A DNA stretch of 64,000 bases from Synergistota bacterium (GTDB lineage Bacteria; Synergistota; GBS-1). Each line of letters starts with the position of its first letter. Positions within the stretch are counted from its first letter, which is position 1. Of the stretch, positions 16,748-24,510 are shown piece by piece. The stretch spans positions 1 to 64,000 of the forward strand of contig JANXBX010000008.1 of the NCBI GenBank assembly GCA_025060595.1, read 5' to 3'. A program made the position numbers and the translations under genes. The notes under the pieces are model-generated. The model had not been told where the DNA came from. It saw only the letters and a list, made by a program, of their open reading frames with translations, and searched no databases.

Positions 16748-17790
16748 TAGGATCCCTCCTTTATATTCCTCCTGAATCGGAGGTTAGGCGAGTTAAGTAC
16801 TTCTCTGTTAACTATGTTATTGGGCAAAGTTCCTGTTAATGCTCTGGAGACCTCTAAGGCTGCGGTTGTCCTGGCTTCGATCAAGGATTCCTCAGAGTAA
16901 TAGGCAGCATGTGGTGAGACTACAAGGTTGCTTAGCTTGAATATAGGATTTATAGGCTTCCAATTTCTTTGCTTTGCTGGTTCCTCCTCAAGGTCATCAA
17001 GAGCTGCCCCAGCTATCTTTCCCGAGGATAAGGCTTCATACAAGGCATCGTTTTCTATTATAGGGCCTCGTGCGGTGTTGATGATAAAGGCCCCTTGTTT
17101 CATCATGGAGAAAGCCTTTCTATTAAACATCCCTCTCGTTTCCTCAGTAAGAGGAGCTTGAATAAAAATTACATCAGAGTTTCTTAAAAGTTCCTCAAAG
17201 GAAACGGCTTTACAACCGTCGCTTTCTATCTTAGATTTATCAGCATAAGGGTCATACACCAGGATCTTAAGGCCAAAGGGCTTTAATCGAGAGGCTATGG
17301 CGCTACCTATCCTTCCGTAGCCTACGATTCCTGCTGTCATTCCAGCAATTCTATGGATTTTATAACCGCACGCGTCCCAATGCCACTTTCCTTCTCTGAC
17401 AGCTTTGTCATATTCCCTTATTCGCCTGGCCATTGTTAAAAACATCGCTAGTGCGTGATCCGCCACCTCGGAAATACAGTACGCTGGCACATTTGTTACT
17501 ATTATTCCATTTTTGGTAGCTGCCTTTACATCTACAATGTCAACGCCAACGCCATATCTTGCTATGATAATGCAGTTTTTCATTTCGGATATGACCCTTT
17601 CGCTTACCTTTGCATACTCAACGAGTATTCCATGGGCGTCATGAGCTACCTCTATTAGCTCTTCTTCTGTTTTACATTGATTTCCTATAACTTCAGCACC
17701 GATTTCTCTTAATATAGATGTTTCTATGCTTAGATCTGGATAATCGTAATCAGTAACTACTACTTTGTATTTGAAATTAGGTCTGTTCAA
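16747..17790 (-). CDS. D-isomer-specific 2-hydroxyacid dehydrogenase (SerA-like)
   Basis: A 347-residue NAD-dependent dehydrogenase. The Rossmann motif GIVGYGRIGSAIASRLKPFG is near residue 155, and the catalytic Arg (NTARGPIIENDAL), Glu (LEEEPA) and His (VSPHAAYYSEES) regions are visible. Members oxidise or reduce D-2-hydroxyacids such as phosphoglycerate, lactate or glycerate. There is no ACT-type regulatory domain, which argues against a dedicated serine-biosynthesis enzyme. It is first of the four-gene sugar-acid set and lies 45 bases after ksgA in the same direction, so read-through from ksgA is possible. Confidence 0.9.
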   Translation of the reverse strand: MNRPNFKYKVVVTDYDYPDLSIETSILREIGAEVIGNQCKTEEELIEVAHDAHGILVEYAKVSERVISEMKNCIIIARYGVGVDIVDVKAATKNGIIVTNVPAYCISEVADHALAMFLTMARRIREYDKAVREGKWHWDACGYKIHRIAGMTAGIVGYGRIGSAIASRLKPFGLKILVYDPYADKSKIESDGCKAVSFEELLRNSDVIFIQAPLTEETRGMFNRKAFSMMKQGAFIINTARGPIIENDALYEALSSGKIAGAALDDLEEEPAKQRNWKPINPIFKLSNLVVSPHAAYYSEESLIEARTTAALEVSRALTGTLPNNIVNREVLNSPNLRFRRNIKEGS

Positions 17791-17835
17791 ATCTTAAGCA
17801 CCCCCTATTTGGCTTTCTGATTTAAGGCTACTTGG

Positions 17836-18705
17836 TTAACCTTCTTTTGTCAAGCTTTCTTTGATACTATTAGTTATCTTAACCCAATCCTCTAAAGGGA
17901 GCTCTTCTGCTCTTACCGTTGCAGGTAGATTCATTTCCGCTAATATAGACTTTAGCTTGATTTCTTCGAAGAGGACTTTGAGATTGTTAAGTAAGGTTTT
18001 CCTCTTCCTTTTAAAACCTTCTTTGACTATCTTGAAAAATAGGTCTTCATCCTTAATACCCCATTTTCCTCTCGGGTTTTCATAAGGTTTAAGTTTTATG
18101 AAGGAGGATTCAACCTTAGGTTGGGGATAAAATACCCTTGAAGGAACGTTAAAAAGGATCTGGACCTCTGCATAATATTGCACTATCACGCTTAAAGCTC
18201 CGCGGGTTTTTCTTTTTGGGGGTGAGGCGATTCTTTCCGCTACCTCCTTTTGAAGCATTAGGTATAGTTCATCTATAAGCCCTTTACCCTTTTCTAAAAG
18301 GTATAGTATTATTTCAGTTGCAATTCTATAGGGGAGATTTGCCACAACTTTTACCTCATATTTCTTCTTCTCTTCCTCTAAAAAAGATAGATCTACCTTA
18401 AGAATATCATCTTCTATTAGATAAAAGTTTGGTTGACTTCCCATCACTTCATCTAGTACTTTGCATAGCTTTTCATCGACTTCTACACCTACGACCTTTG
18501 CTGCATATCTAGATAGGAAAAGAGATAGGTTGCCCATTCCCGAACCTATTTCTAATACGAAGGTATTTTTACCTAAATTTGCTACTCTGCATATCTTATC
18601 CAGTAGCTGGGGATCGTATAGAAAGCTCTGCCCCTTAGCCTTGCTAAATCTTAATTTAACTTTGTGAGCCAGGACCTTCATCTGTTTTAGGGTTAGATAT
18701 TTCAT
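17836..18705 (-). CDS. ksgA: 16S rRNA (A1518/A1519) dimethyltransferase KsgA/RsmA
   Basis: A 289-residue rRNA adenine dimethyltransferase. The N-terminus GQSFLYDPQLLDKI is followed by the SAM motif VLEIGSGMGNLSLFL (about residue 50) and the catalytic NLPYRIATEI (about 123). The C-terminal region VFYPQPKVESSFIKL is also typical. It dimethylates two adenines in helix 45 of 16S rRNA late in 30S assembly. It follows the tRNA-Pro gene and its terminator. Confidence 0.95.
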   Translation of the reverse strand: MKYLTLKQMKVLAHKVKLRFSKAKGQSFLYDPQLLDKICRVANLGKNTFVLEIGSGMGNLSLFLSRYAAKVVGVEVDEKLCKVLDEVMGSQPNFYLIEDDILKVDLSFLEEEKKKYEVKVVANLPYRIATEIILYLLEKGKGLIDELYLMLQKEVAERIASPPKRKTRGALSVIVQYYAEVQILFNVPSRVFYPQPKVESSFIKLKPYENPRGKWGIKDEDLFFKIVKEGFKRKRKTLLNNLKVLFEEIKLKSILAEMNLPATVRAEELPLEDWVKITNSIKESLTKEG

Positions 18706-18721
18706 GGCTTTCTTAAATAAA

Positions 18722-18745
18722 AAGGACCGGGTTAAACCGGTCCTT
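18722..18745 (-). terminator. Terminator of the tRNA-Pro gene
   Basis: A perfect 9-bp stem, AAGGACCGG with CCGGTCCTT, with a 6-base loop. On the minus strand it ends in a T-rich stretch. It lies 17 bases beyond the CCA end of the tRNA. Confidence 0.8.
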
Positions 18746-18761
18746 ATTTTTTAAAACTAAA

Positions 18762-18840
18762 TGGTCGGGACGAGAGGATTTGAACCTCCGACCCCCTGCG
18801 CCCCATGCAGGTGCGCTAAACCAGGCTGCGCCACGCCCCG
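18762..18840 (-). tRNA. tRNA-Pro (anticodon GGG)
   Basis: Read on the minus strand, the acceptor stem CGGGGCG pairs with CGTCCCG (one G-U). The anticodon stem CCTGC/GCAGG holds the loop ATGGGGC, giving anticodon GGG, which reads CCC and CCU. The T arm contains GGTTCAAATCC. The discriminator A and a genome-encoded CCA end are present. The D arm and 79-nt length are normal. Confidence 0.96.
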
Positions 18841-18853
18841 ACCGCTAATTTAA

Positions 18854-18882
18854 ATTTTAAACTTTTTTTTCTTTTAAGTCAA
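18854..18882 (-). promoter_or_regulatory. Promoter of tRNA-Pro
   Basis: TTGACT (18882-18877), a 17-base spacer and TAAAAT (18859-18854) on the minus strand. The expected start point lies about 7 bases before the mature tRNA. Confidence 0.65.
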
Positions 18883-18892
18883 GGGGAGCCTC

Positions 18893-19462
18893 TTATTCAA
18901 GCGGGTTTCCAAAGTTGTTCAAGAAAGCGAACTCTTTAAGCTGTAGGCGGGGAGGCCTTTCCTTTTCAGCTTTAATTTGTTTTTCGGTCAAGGTTGGTTT
19001 TATATCTTTCGAGTGTTTTCCCACTACTAAAAGGGTTATCACTTCATATTCTTTAGGTATGTTAAGAATCTCCTTTACCTTATCCGGTGAGTATCCTGCT
19101 ATGGGATGTGCTACTAAGTCAAGCTCGGTTGCTCTTAACATCAATATTCCAACGGATATCCCTACATCGAAGGCGTAATACTGTCTTCCGTCTTTAAGCA
19201 TGCAATCGAGATCTGGTTTGCTACAAACGGCTATAAAAGCGGATGCATCATAAGCCCATTCGTTTCCTTTTGATAAGGCTTCTCGCATCGCTAATAGCTT
19301 TTCCTCTGAGTTCACAAAGATGAACCTCCAAGGTTGATTGTTAAAGCAAGAGGGAGATAAAGAGGCGCATTTTGCTAAGTCTATAAGTGTTTCCAGAGGT
19401 ATGTTGATCTTATCGAGAGATCTGTAAGCTCTTCTTTCCTCTATAGCTCTTTTTACATCCAT
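18893..19462 (-). CDS. Nitroreductase-family flavoprotein
   Basis: A 189-residue FMN-dependent nitroreductase-fold protein. The family start AIEERRAYRSLDK and the FMN-contact segment LSPSCFNNQPWRFIFV are visible, followed by AFDVGISVGILMLRATELDL and IAGYSPDKVKEIL. It is one of the short, single-domain members common in anaerobes. The physiological substrate (flavin, quinone or nitro compound) is unknown. It stands alone, ending 53 bases before the tRNA gene. Confidence 0.9.
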   Translation of the reverse strand: MDVKRAIEERRAYRSLDKINIPLETLIDLAKCASLSPSCFNNQPWRFIFVNSEEKLLAMREALSKGNEWAYDASAFIAVCSKPDLDCMLKDGRQYYAFDVGISVGILMLRATELDLVAHPIAGYSPDKVKEILNIPKEYEVITLLVVGKHSKDIKPTLTEKQIKAEKERPPRLQLKEFAFLNNFGNPLE

Positions 19463-19603
19463 GTTCTCACCTCCCTTTTAAATTATATCAGACTTGAAAA
19501 TATTAATAGATGTATAATCTTAAGTTTTATATAGCATTTTGAAAAAGCCTTGTTTTAAATGTATTAAATCTTTTTACTTCATTTTACAAATATGTTAAAA
19601 TAC

Positions 19604-19632
19604 TTGACCTTTTTTAGAACTTCTTGTAGAAT
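19604..19632 (+). promoter_or_regulatory. Promoter of the amino-acid dehydrogenase operon
   Basis: TTGACC (19604-19609), a 17-base spacer and TAGAAT (19627-19632). It would give a leader of about 185 bases before the first structural gene at 19826. That leader holds a small ORF and a hairpin. The rest of the long gap (19463-19603) is AT-rich and shows nothing I can name. Confidence 0.6.
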
Positions 19633-19691
19633 ATAAAAGTGTTGAAGGATTGCTATTCTAGGAGATATTGATTTAAGAGGAGAAAGTGATT

Positions 19692-19736
19692 ATGCTTTTT
19701 GTTTTGTGTGTTTTTGATGAAAGCCCTTTATTATAA
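19692..19736 (+). CDS. Candidate 14-residue leader peptide
   Basis: A short ORF, MLFVLCVFDESPLL, behind a strong ribosome binding site (AAGAGGAG, nine bases before the ATG) and downstream of the promoter at 19604-19632. Twenty-one bases after its stop comes a GC-rich terminator-like hairpin. Position, size and signals match a leader peptide used in attenuation, but its codons are not obviously enriched for one amino acid apart from Leu, Phe and Val. Function is inferred only. Confidence 0.4.
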   Translation: MLFVLCVFDESPLL

Positions 19737-19757
19737 AATTAGGATATGGCTTTCCGT

Positions 19758-19794
19758 GTCGGTGGGAGGGATCATGAGAAACCCTCCCATCGAC
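19758..19794 (+). terminator. Terminator-like hairpin in the leader
   Basis: A 13-bp stem (19758-19770 with 19782-19794, one G-U) with an 11-base loop, followed by the T-rich TTATTTTAGAG and five T. It sits between the small leader ORF and the first structural gene, so it may act as an attenuator. Alternatively it is the leftover terminator of a lost gene. Confidence 0.6.
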
Positions 19795-19825
19795 TTATTT
19801 TAGAGTTTTTATAAGGGGTGATCTT

Positions 19826-20137
19826 GTGGTGGGATGGATAGGGGAGCATCCTATTTTGAGTTTTAAGCATGGTAGAAAGGTCAAGTTTTACGTTGATGGG
19901 AGGGAATGCGAAGGATATGAGGGAGAGCCGATTGCCGCTGCCCTTCATGCTAATGGTATTAAAGTTTATAGAAGGAGTGTAAAGTTGGGAAGACCGAGAG
20001 GCTTTTTCTGCGCTGTTGGCAAGTGTTCCTCCTGCTTTATGGTTGTGAATGGTGTTCCTAACGTTAGGGTTTGCATAACTCCTCTTAAAGAGGGAATGAG
20101 GATTCAAACTCAAACTGGAAAGGGTGAGATACGTTGA
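19826..20137 (+). CDS. Small [2Fe-2S] ferredoxin subunit of an amino-acid dehydrogenase
   Basis: A 103-residue plant-type [2Fe-2S] domain. The ligands are the Cys residues of FFCAVGKCSSC plus the Cys of NVRVC. In proline, hydroxyproline and sarcosine dehydrogenase/oxidase complexes such a domain forms a separate small subunit or the N-terminus of the alpha subunit. GTG 19826 follows AAGGGGTG by five bases. Its stop codon overlaps the TTG start of the next gene. It is probably the electron-transfer subunit of the complex encoded by this operon. Confidence 0.88.
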   Translation: MVGWIGEHPILSFKHGRKVKFYVDGRECEGYEGEPIAAALHANGIKVYRRSVKLGRPRGFFCAVGKCSSCFMVVNGVPNVRVCITPLKEGMRIQTQTGKGEIR

Positions 20138-21240
20138 AAGAGACAGAGATATTGGTGGTAGGTGGCGGGCCTGCCGGTTTAAGCGCATCAATTGAGGCCG
20201 CTCGTGCAGGAGCCAAGGTTTTAATAATAGATGATGGCCTTAGACTAGGTGGCCAGCTTGTAAAGCAGACGCATAAGTTTTTTGGCTCGAAGGAAGAATA
20301 CGCTGGGACAAGGGGTTTCAAGATAGCGGATCTTCTTCTTCAAGAGCTCGAGGAGTATAAGGATAGATTTGAAGCTATCACTAATACAACTGTTACGGGG
20401 TATTACGCTGATGATGGGGTTTTTGGAGCTTTAACCGGGGAGGAAAAGTACTTTAAGGTGAAGCCTAAGAAGGTTGTAATTGCTACCGGTGCTTATGAAA
20501 AGACCATTCCTGTTCCTAACTGTGATCTTCCTGGGGTTTATGGTGCTGGGGCAGTTCAAACTCTGATGAATGTTTATGGAGTTAAACCTGGCGAGAAGGC
20601 TTTAATGGTTGGAGCTGGGAATATAGGGCTTATAATAAGCTACCAGCTAGCACAAGCTGGCGTTAAGGTTCAAGCGGTTGTGGAAGCTATGCCTAAGATA
20701 GGTGGATATTTAGTTCACGCTTCGAAGATAAGAAGGATAGGCATACCTATATATACATCTCATACTGTTAAAGAGATACATGGTGAAGATTATGTAGAGG
20801 GGGCAACTATAGTGCAAGTGGATGAAAGGTGGGAGTTTATATCTGGGACTGAAAAGTATATAGAAGCTGACCTTATTTGTCTTGCTGTTGGGTTATCTCC
20901 CCTAATTGAGCTTCTGTGGCAGGCGGGGTGCAAGATGAGGTATATTCCTGAACTCGGAGGCTATGTTCCCGTAAGGAATAAGGAGATGCGAACTTCACAT
21001 CCGGATTTCTATGTTGCAGGAGATGCTGCTGCCATAGAGGAGGCCTCTACAGCAATGATTGAAGGTAGAATAGCTGGTTTATGTGCTGCAGCAAGCTTAG
21101 GATATAAGTTGCCCGATTTTGAAGAGAGATTTAACAAGTTTTGGATGCAGCTTGAGATTTTGAGGAAGGGTCCCGTAACTGAAAAGATAAGACAGGGACT
21201 TCCAAGGGCTACTGTGGAAGGAGTGCAAGAATATGCTTGA
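20134..21240 (+). CDS. FAD/NAD-binding oxidoreductase, alpha subunit of amino-acid dehydrogenase
   Basis: A 368-residue pyridine nucleotide-disulfide type flavoprotein. The FAD motif [19 protein letters not shown] is at residue 8, and a second dinucleotide motif, MVGAGNIGLIISYQLAQAG, is near 160. The late VAGDAAAIEEASTAMIEGRIAG closes the FAD site. This is the alpha-subunit architecture of D-hydroxyproline/L-proline dehydrogenase and sarcosine oxidase complexes. It starts at TTG, overlapping the ferredoxin-subunit stop, and ends overlapping the next gene by eight bases, so the operon is tightly coupled. Confidence 0.88.
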   Translation: MKETEILVVGGGPAGLSASIEAARAGAKVLIIDDGLRLGGQLVKQTHKFFGSKEEYAGTRGFKIADLLLQELEEYKDRFEAITNTTVTGYYADDGVFGALTGEEKYFKVKPKKVVIATGAYEKTIPVPNCDLPGVYGAGAVQTLMNVYGVKPGEKALMVGAGNIGLIISYQLAQAGVKVQAVVEAMPKIGGYLVHASKIRRIGIPIYTSHTVKEIHGEDYVEGATIVQVDERWEFISGTEKYIEADLICLAVGLSPLIELLWQAGCKMRYIPELGGYVPVRNKEMRTSHPDFYVAGDAAAIEEASTAMIEGRIAGLCAAASLGYKLPDFEERFNKFWMQLEILRKGPVTEKIRQGLPRATVEGVQEYA

Positions 21241-21730
21241 GAAAACGGGCGTACCTACTCCTGAACAGATAAAGGAAGTGACACCTCCGGAAGAAATTCT
21301 AAACTCTAAGCCTGTTGTTATAGTTGAATGCTTTCAAAAGATCCCTTGCGATCCGTGTCATACAGCTTGTCCAACGGGAGCTATTTTAGAGTTTGAAGAT
21401 ATAAATGATCTTCCAAGGGTAGATTGGAATAAGTGTACAGGATGTGCCCTTTGTGTTGCTAAGTGTCCGGGTCTGGCTGTTTTCGTTGTTGACATGACCT
21501 ATTCTGACAAAGAAGCGATCGTTAAACTTCCTTATGAGTTTCTTCCCGTTCCTCAAAAGGGAGAAATTGTAGAGTGTTTAAACAGAGAAGGGATTGTCGT
21601 TTCGAAGGGTAAGGTTCTTCATGTTTTTGAGCCCTTCAAAGATGGTACAAAGGTTATTTCTGTAGCGGTTCCTAAAGAGCTTGCGATGGAAGTAAGGCAC
21701 ATAAGGGTGGTGAGGAATGGTGGCAGATGA
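21233..21730 (+). CDS. 4Fe-4S ferredoxin-type electron-transfer subunit
   Basis: A 165-residue protein with two iron-sulfur motifs in its first half: CDPCHTACPTGA and CTGCALCVAKCPG. The C-terminal half (residues 105-165) is a small beta-rich region with a GEIVECLNREGIVVSKGKV segment. In multisubunit dye-linked proline dehydrogenases a comparable ferredoxin-like subunit carries electrons between the two flavoproteins. It overlaps both neighbours (8 and 14 bases). Confidence 0.85.
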   Translation: MLEKTGVPTPEQIKEVTPPEEILNSKPVVIVECFQKIPCDPCHTACPTGAILEFEDINDLPRVDWNKCTGCALCVAKCPGLAVFVVDMTYSDKEAIVKLPYEFLPVPQKGEIVECLNREGIVVSKGKVLHVFEPFKDGTKVISVAVPKELAMEVRHIRVVRNGGR

Positions 21731-22004
21731 GAAGGATATCGTAATTTGTAGGTGTGAGGATGTAACATTGGGTGAGATACGTGAACTTATAAAGAAAGGA
21801 TATGCTACAGTTGATGAAATAAAGAGGATTACTCGAGCTGGTATGGGGCCCTGTCAAGGGAGGACCTGCAGGGATCTTATAATAAGGGAGATAGTTCGCT
21901 TGACAGGTAAAAGGATAGATGAGGTACCGATGCCTACCTTTAGGCCTCCTATTAAACCTATTAAACTTGGGGTCCTCGCTCAAGGCGAGGATGAGGGGGA
22001 ATGA
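21717..22004 (+). CDS. BFD-like [2Fe-2S] subunit
   Basis: A 95-residue protein with the bacterioferritin-associated-ferredoxin motif: CRCEDV near the N-terminus and GPCQGRTC about 32 residues later, four Cys binding one [2Fe-2S] cluster. This domain normally forms the C-terminal part of the alpha subunit in hydroxyproline/sarcosine dehydrogenases, but here it is a separate gene. The C-terminal tail (residues 68-95) is proline-rich then acidic. It overlaps the following flavoprotein gene by four bases. Confidence 0.87.
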   Translation: MVADEKDIVICRCEDVTLGEIRELIKKGYATVDEIKRITRAGMGPCQGRTCRDLIIREIVRLTGKRIDEVPMPTFRPPIKPIKLGVLAQGEDEGE

Positions 22005-23143
22005 GAAAGAGCGCTGATGTTGTTATTATAGGTGGAGGAATCCAAGGGTGTGCTATAGCTTATAACTTAGCTAAGATGGGCTGTAAAAACGTAGTAATTC
22101 TTGAAAGGAATACCATTGCAAGCGGTTCCACTGGGAGATGCGCTGCAGGTATAAGGGCTCAATGGGGAACGGAGATGAACTGTCGCTTAGGTATAGCTTC
22201 TATAGAGATATTTGAAAATCTCTCTGAGGAGCTTGGAAGGGATATAGATTTGCATCAAGGAGGCTACCTGATAATAGCTTATAAGGAGAGCGAGTTTGAA
22301 CAGCTTAAGAAAAACGTGAAGCTTCAAAATAGCCTTGGTATAAAGTCAAAGATTATATCGGAAGAAGAAGCTAAGGAGCTATGTCCCCTTCTGAATACGG
22401 AAGGGGTGGTAGGCTTTACTTTTCACCAAAGAGATGGACATGCGGATCCTCTTTTAACCACTTTCGCTTATGCTGAGGCTGCTCGAAGGCTTGGAGTGGA
22501 GATATGTAGTTTCACTGAAGCTATAGGTATAGATGTGAGGAATGGGAAAATTAGAGGTGTTATTACAAACAAAGGATATATCTCAACTAAAGTGGTAGTT
22601 AATTGCGCTGGTCCTTATGCTAAGGAAGTAGCGGCAATGGTTGGAGTAGACATACCGATATATCCTGAAAGGCACGAGATACTTGTTACTGAGCCTATAG
22701 AAAGGGTTTCAAAGCCTATGCTTATGTCTTTTTCTGGGAACTTCTACGTTCAGCAAAGACCTCATGGAAGTTTCATAATGGGTTATGGACCTAAGGAGCA
22801 TTTAAGAAGCCATGCACTTAACTCTACTTGGGGATTTCTCGAGGAGATGGCAAAAAAGTTTGTGAGATTGTTACCAGCCTTAAGTGGGCTTAGAGTTGTT
22901 AGACAATGGGCAGGTTCCTATGAGATGTCTCCAGATGCTCAACCTATCTTAGGGGGAATAGACGAGATAGAGGGATTTTACATATCAGCGGGCTTTAGTG
23001 GTCATGGCTTTATGTTTGGTCCGATAACCGGAAAGGTCTTGGCAGAACTTATACTTAATGGAGAAAGCTCTATACCAGTGGAAATGCTAAACTATAGAAG
23101 ATTTGAGAGAGGAAACCTGATCAAAGAACCTGCTGTGGTTTAA
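22001..23143 (+). CDS. DAO-family FAD oxidoreductase, beta (catalytic) subunit
   Basis: A 380-residue D-amino-acid-oxidase-fold flavoprotein. The FAD motif VVIIGGGIQGCAIAYNLAKMG is at residue 6, followed by ASGSTGRCAAGIRAQWG. The C-terminal ISAGFSGHGFMFGPITGKVLAELI is typical of sarcosine/proline/hydroxyproline dehydrogenase beta subunits, which carry the substrate site. With the four preceding genes it makes a five-subunit dye-linked amino-acid dehydrogenase. Substrate cannot be fixed from motifs; D-hydroxyproline, proline and N-methyl amino acids are candidates. Confidence 0.9.
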   Translation: MRKSADVVIIGGGIQGCAIAYNLAKMGCKNVVILERNTIASGSTGRCAAGIRAQWGTEMNCRLGIASIEIFENLSEELGRDIDLHQGGYLIIAYKESEFEQLKKNVKLQNSLGIKSKIISEEEAKELCPLLNTEGVVGFTFHQRDGHADPLLTTFAYAEAARRLGVEICSFTEAIGIDVRNGKIRGVITNKGYISTKVVVNCAGPYAKEVAAMVGVDIPIYPERHEILVTEPIERVSKPMLMSFSGNFYVQQRPHGSFIMGYGPKEHLRSHALNSTWGFLEEMAKKFVRLLPALSGLRVVRQWAGSYEMSPDAQPILGGIDEIEGFYISAGFSGHGFMFGPITGKVLAELILNGESSIPVEMLNYRRFERGNLIKEPAVV

Positions 23144-23159
23144 ATATTTTTGTCGCCTC

Positions 23160-24357
23160 ATGATGGCAGCTGTAGGTATGGCCGTAGGTACCGGAAATAT
23201 TTGGCGTTTTCCAAGGATAAGTGCCGCGAATGGTGGTGGCTCTTTTGTCTTAGTTTATATTATCGCTTTTATACTTTGGGCCATACCGCTTCTTATGGCT
23301 GAGGCGGTTTGGGGAAAGGCTACAAGGAGAGGAGTAATTGGCGCCTTTAAAGAGTTTTTAGGAGAGAGATATTCTTGGATGGGAGGCTTTGTAGGTTGGA
23401 TTTCTTACGCTATAGCTTGTTACTATGCTGTAGTTATGGGGTATTGCGTTAGGTATTTTGTATATGCCCTAACTGGTGTTATAAGTCCTGGCGTGAATAC
23501 GGAAGCTCTATGGAATAATTTTGTAAATTCTTCCTCTCAAATGATGATCTTTTTTGCTAATAAAGTAATGATCCCATCTCTATTTGTAATGCTTATTCTA
23601 TGTCTATTCAAGGGAAGATGAAGATATAGCCTTGAACTGCACTTTAACGTGTTTTGCTGATACTGCTGCTGCATTGTTAGCTGCTTTAGCTGTCATTCCA
23701 ATGAAGGTTGTAGGTTCTGGGAACACTGGTCTTGCTTTCATTCATCTCACCAGCCTGTTTGCCCAAATGCCTGGTGGAAGTATTGTTGCTGCTATATTCT
23801 TCTTGGCTTTAATCTTTGCAGCTTTGTCTTCGCTTCTTTCCATGCTTGAGCTTGCAACCAGGGTTTTAATTGATGCGGGTTGAGAGCGCACCAAAGCTGC
23901 GTTGGTTGTAGGTATAGTTACACGCTTTTGGGATTGCCCTCTTCCTATAAGGCTTATATTCTTGAGAATCAGGACTGGGTATGTGGCGTAGGATTGCTTA
24001 TAAGCGGTATGTTCTTCTGGTATGGTGTAATTAAAAAGGGTGTAGATAAGATATATGAAAAATATATACGTCCCGTGTCTGATATAGATGTTCCTTGGCT
24101 TTGGAAGCTAATATATCTCTTCCCGGTTTGGTTCTTTATAATTGTTGGTTGGTGGATTTACCAGGCGATAACTTGGTATCCAGGAGAGTGGTATATGCCG
24201 TTTCCAATTGATAAATATTACTTATACTGTTGGAACTATGCTCTTTCAGTGGGCTATTGCCTTTATAATAATTTATTCTCTTAATAATAAGCTTGCGGGT
24301 TGGGTTAAACCATTAAATAATACCAAAATCTCTAAAAGCGGAAAGAGGGTGAGCTAG
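23160..24357 (+). pseudogene. Decayed sodium:neurotransmitter symporter family (NSS) transporter
   Basis: Pieces of one NSS amino-acid symporter lie in order but in different frames. Segment 1 (23160-23621) holds the TM1 signature AVGMAVGTGNIWRFPR. Segment 2 (from about 23611) begins EDEDIALNCTLTCFADT in a new frame, so a block of membrane helices is missing between them. At 23881-23883 the expected Trp is TGA. A frameshift follows near 23925, before LPSSYKAYILENQDWV, and another near 24228, after which the true C-terminus (QWAIAFIIIYSLNNKLAGW) reads to TAG at 24357. The normal N-terminus is also gone. It directly follows the amino-acid dehydrogenase operon and was probably its uptake system. 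Confidence 0.88.
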
Positions 24358-24369
24358 ATATAGGTCTTA

Positions 24370-24468
24370 ATGATGGTTATCGTTTTTATCCTCGTCTTTG
24401 GAGGATTAGGTTGGTGCATTAAAAGGTCCTTTGAGGCCGAAAAGAGGAGAAACTCTCGATCAAGATAG
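24370..24468 (+). CDS. MetS-like small subunit of the NSS transporter
   Basis: A 32-residue ORF: one membrane helix (VIVFILVFGGLGWCI) followed by a strongly basic tail (KRSFEAEKRRNSRSR). Tiny one-helix proteins directly after NSS genes are known as MetS in the methionine/alanine importer MetPS of Corynebacterium, where they are needed for transport. The reading frame here is intact although the transporter in front of it is broken. Only a weak AGG precedes the ATG. It ends eight bases before the shared terminator. Confidence 0.6.
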   Translation: MMVIVFILVFGGLGWCIKRSFEAEKRRNSRSR

Positions 24469-24475
24469 AAACTAA

Positions 24476-24505
24476 TAGGGGCTATCCCTTAAGGGATAGC
24501 CCCTA
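24476..24505. terminator. Bidirectional terminator between the amino-acid dehydrogenase and hypD operons
   Basis: A perfect 15-bp inverted repeat (24476-24490 with 24491-24505) at the meeting point of two convergent operons, with short T-containing flanks. It can serve both strands. Confidence 0.8.
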
Positions 24506-24510
24506 AGTTT

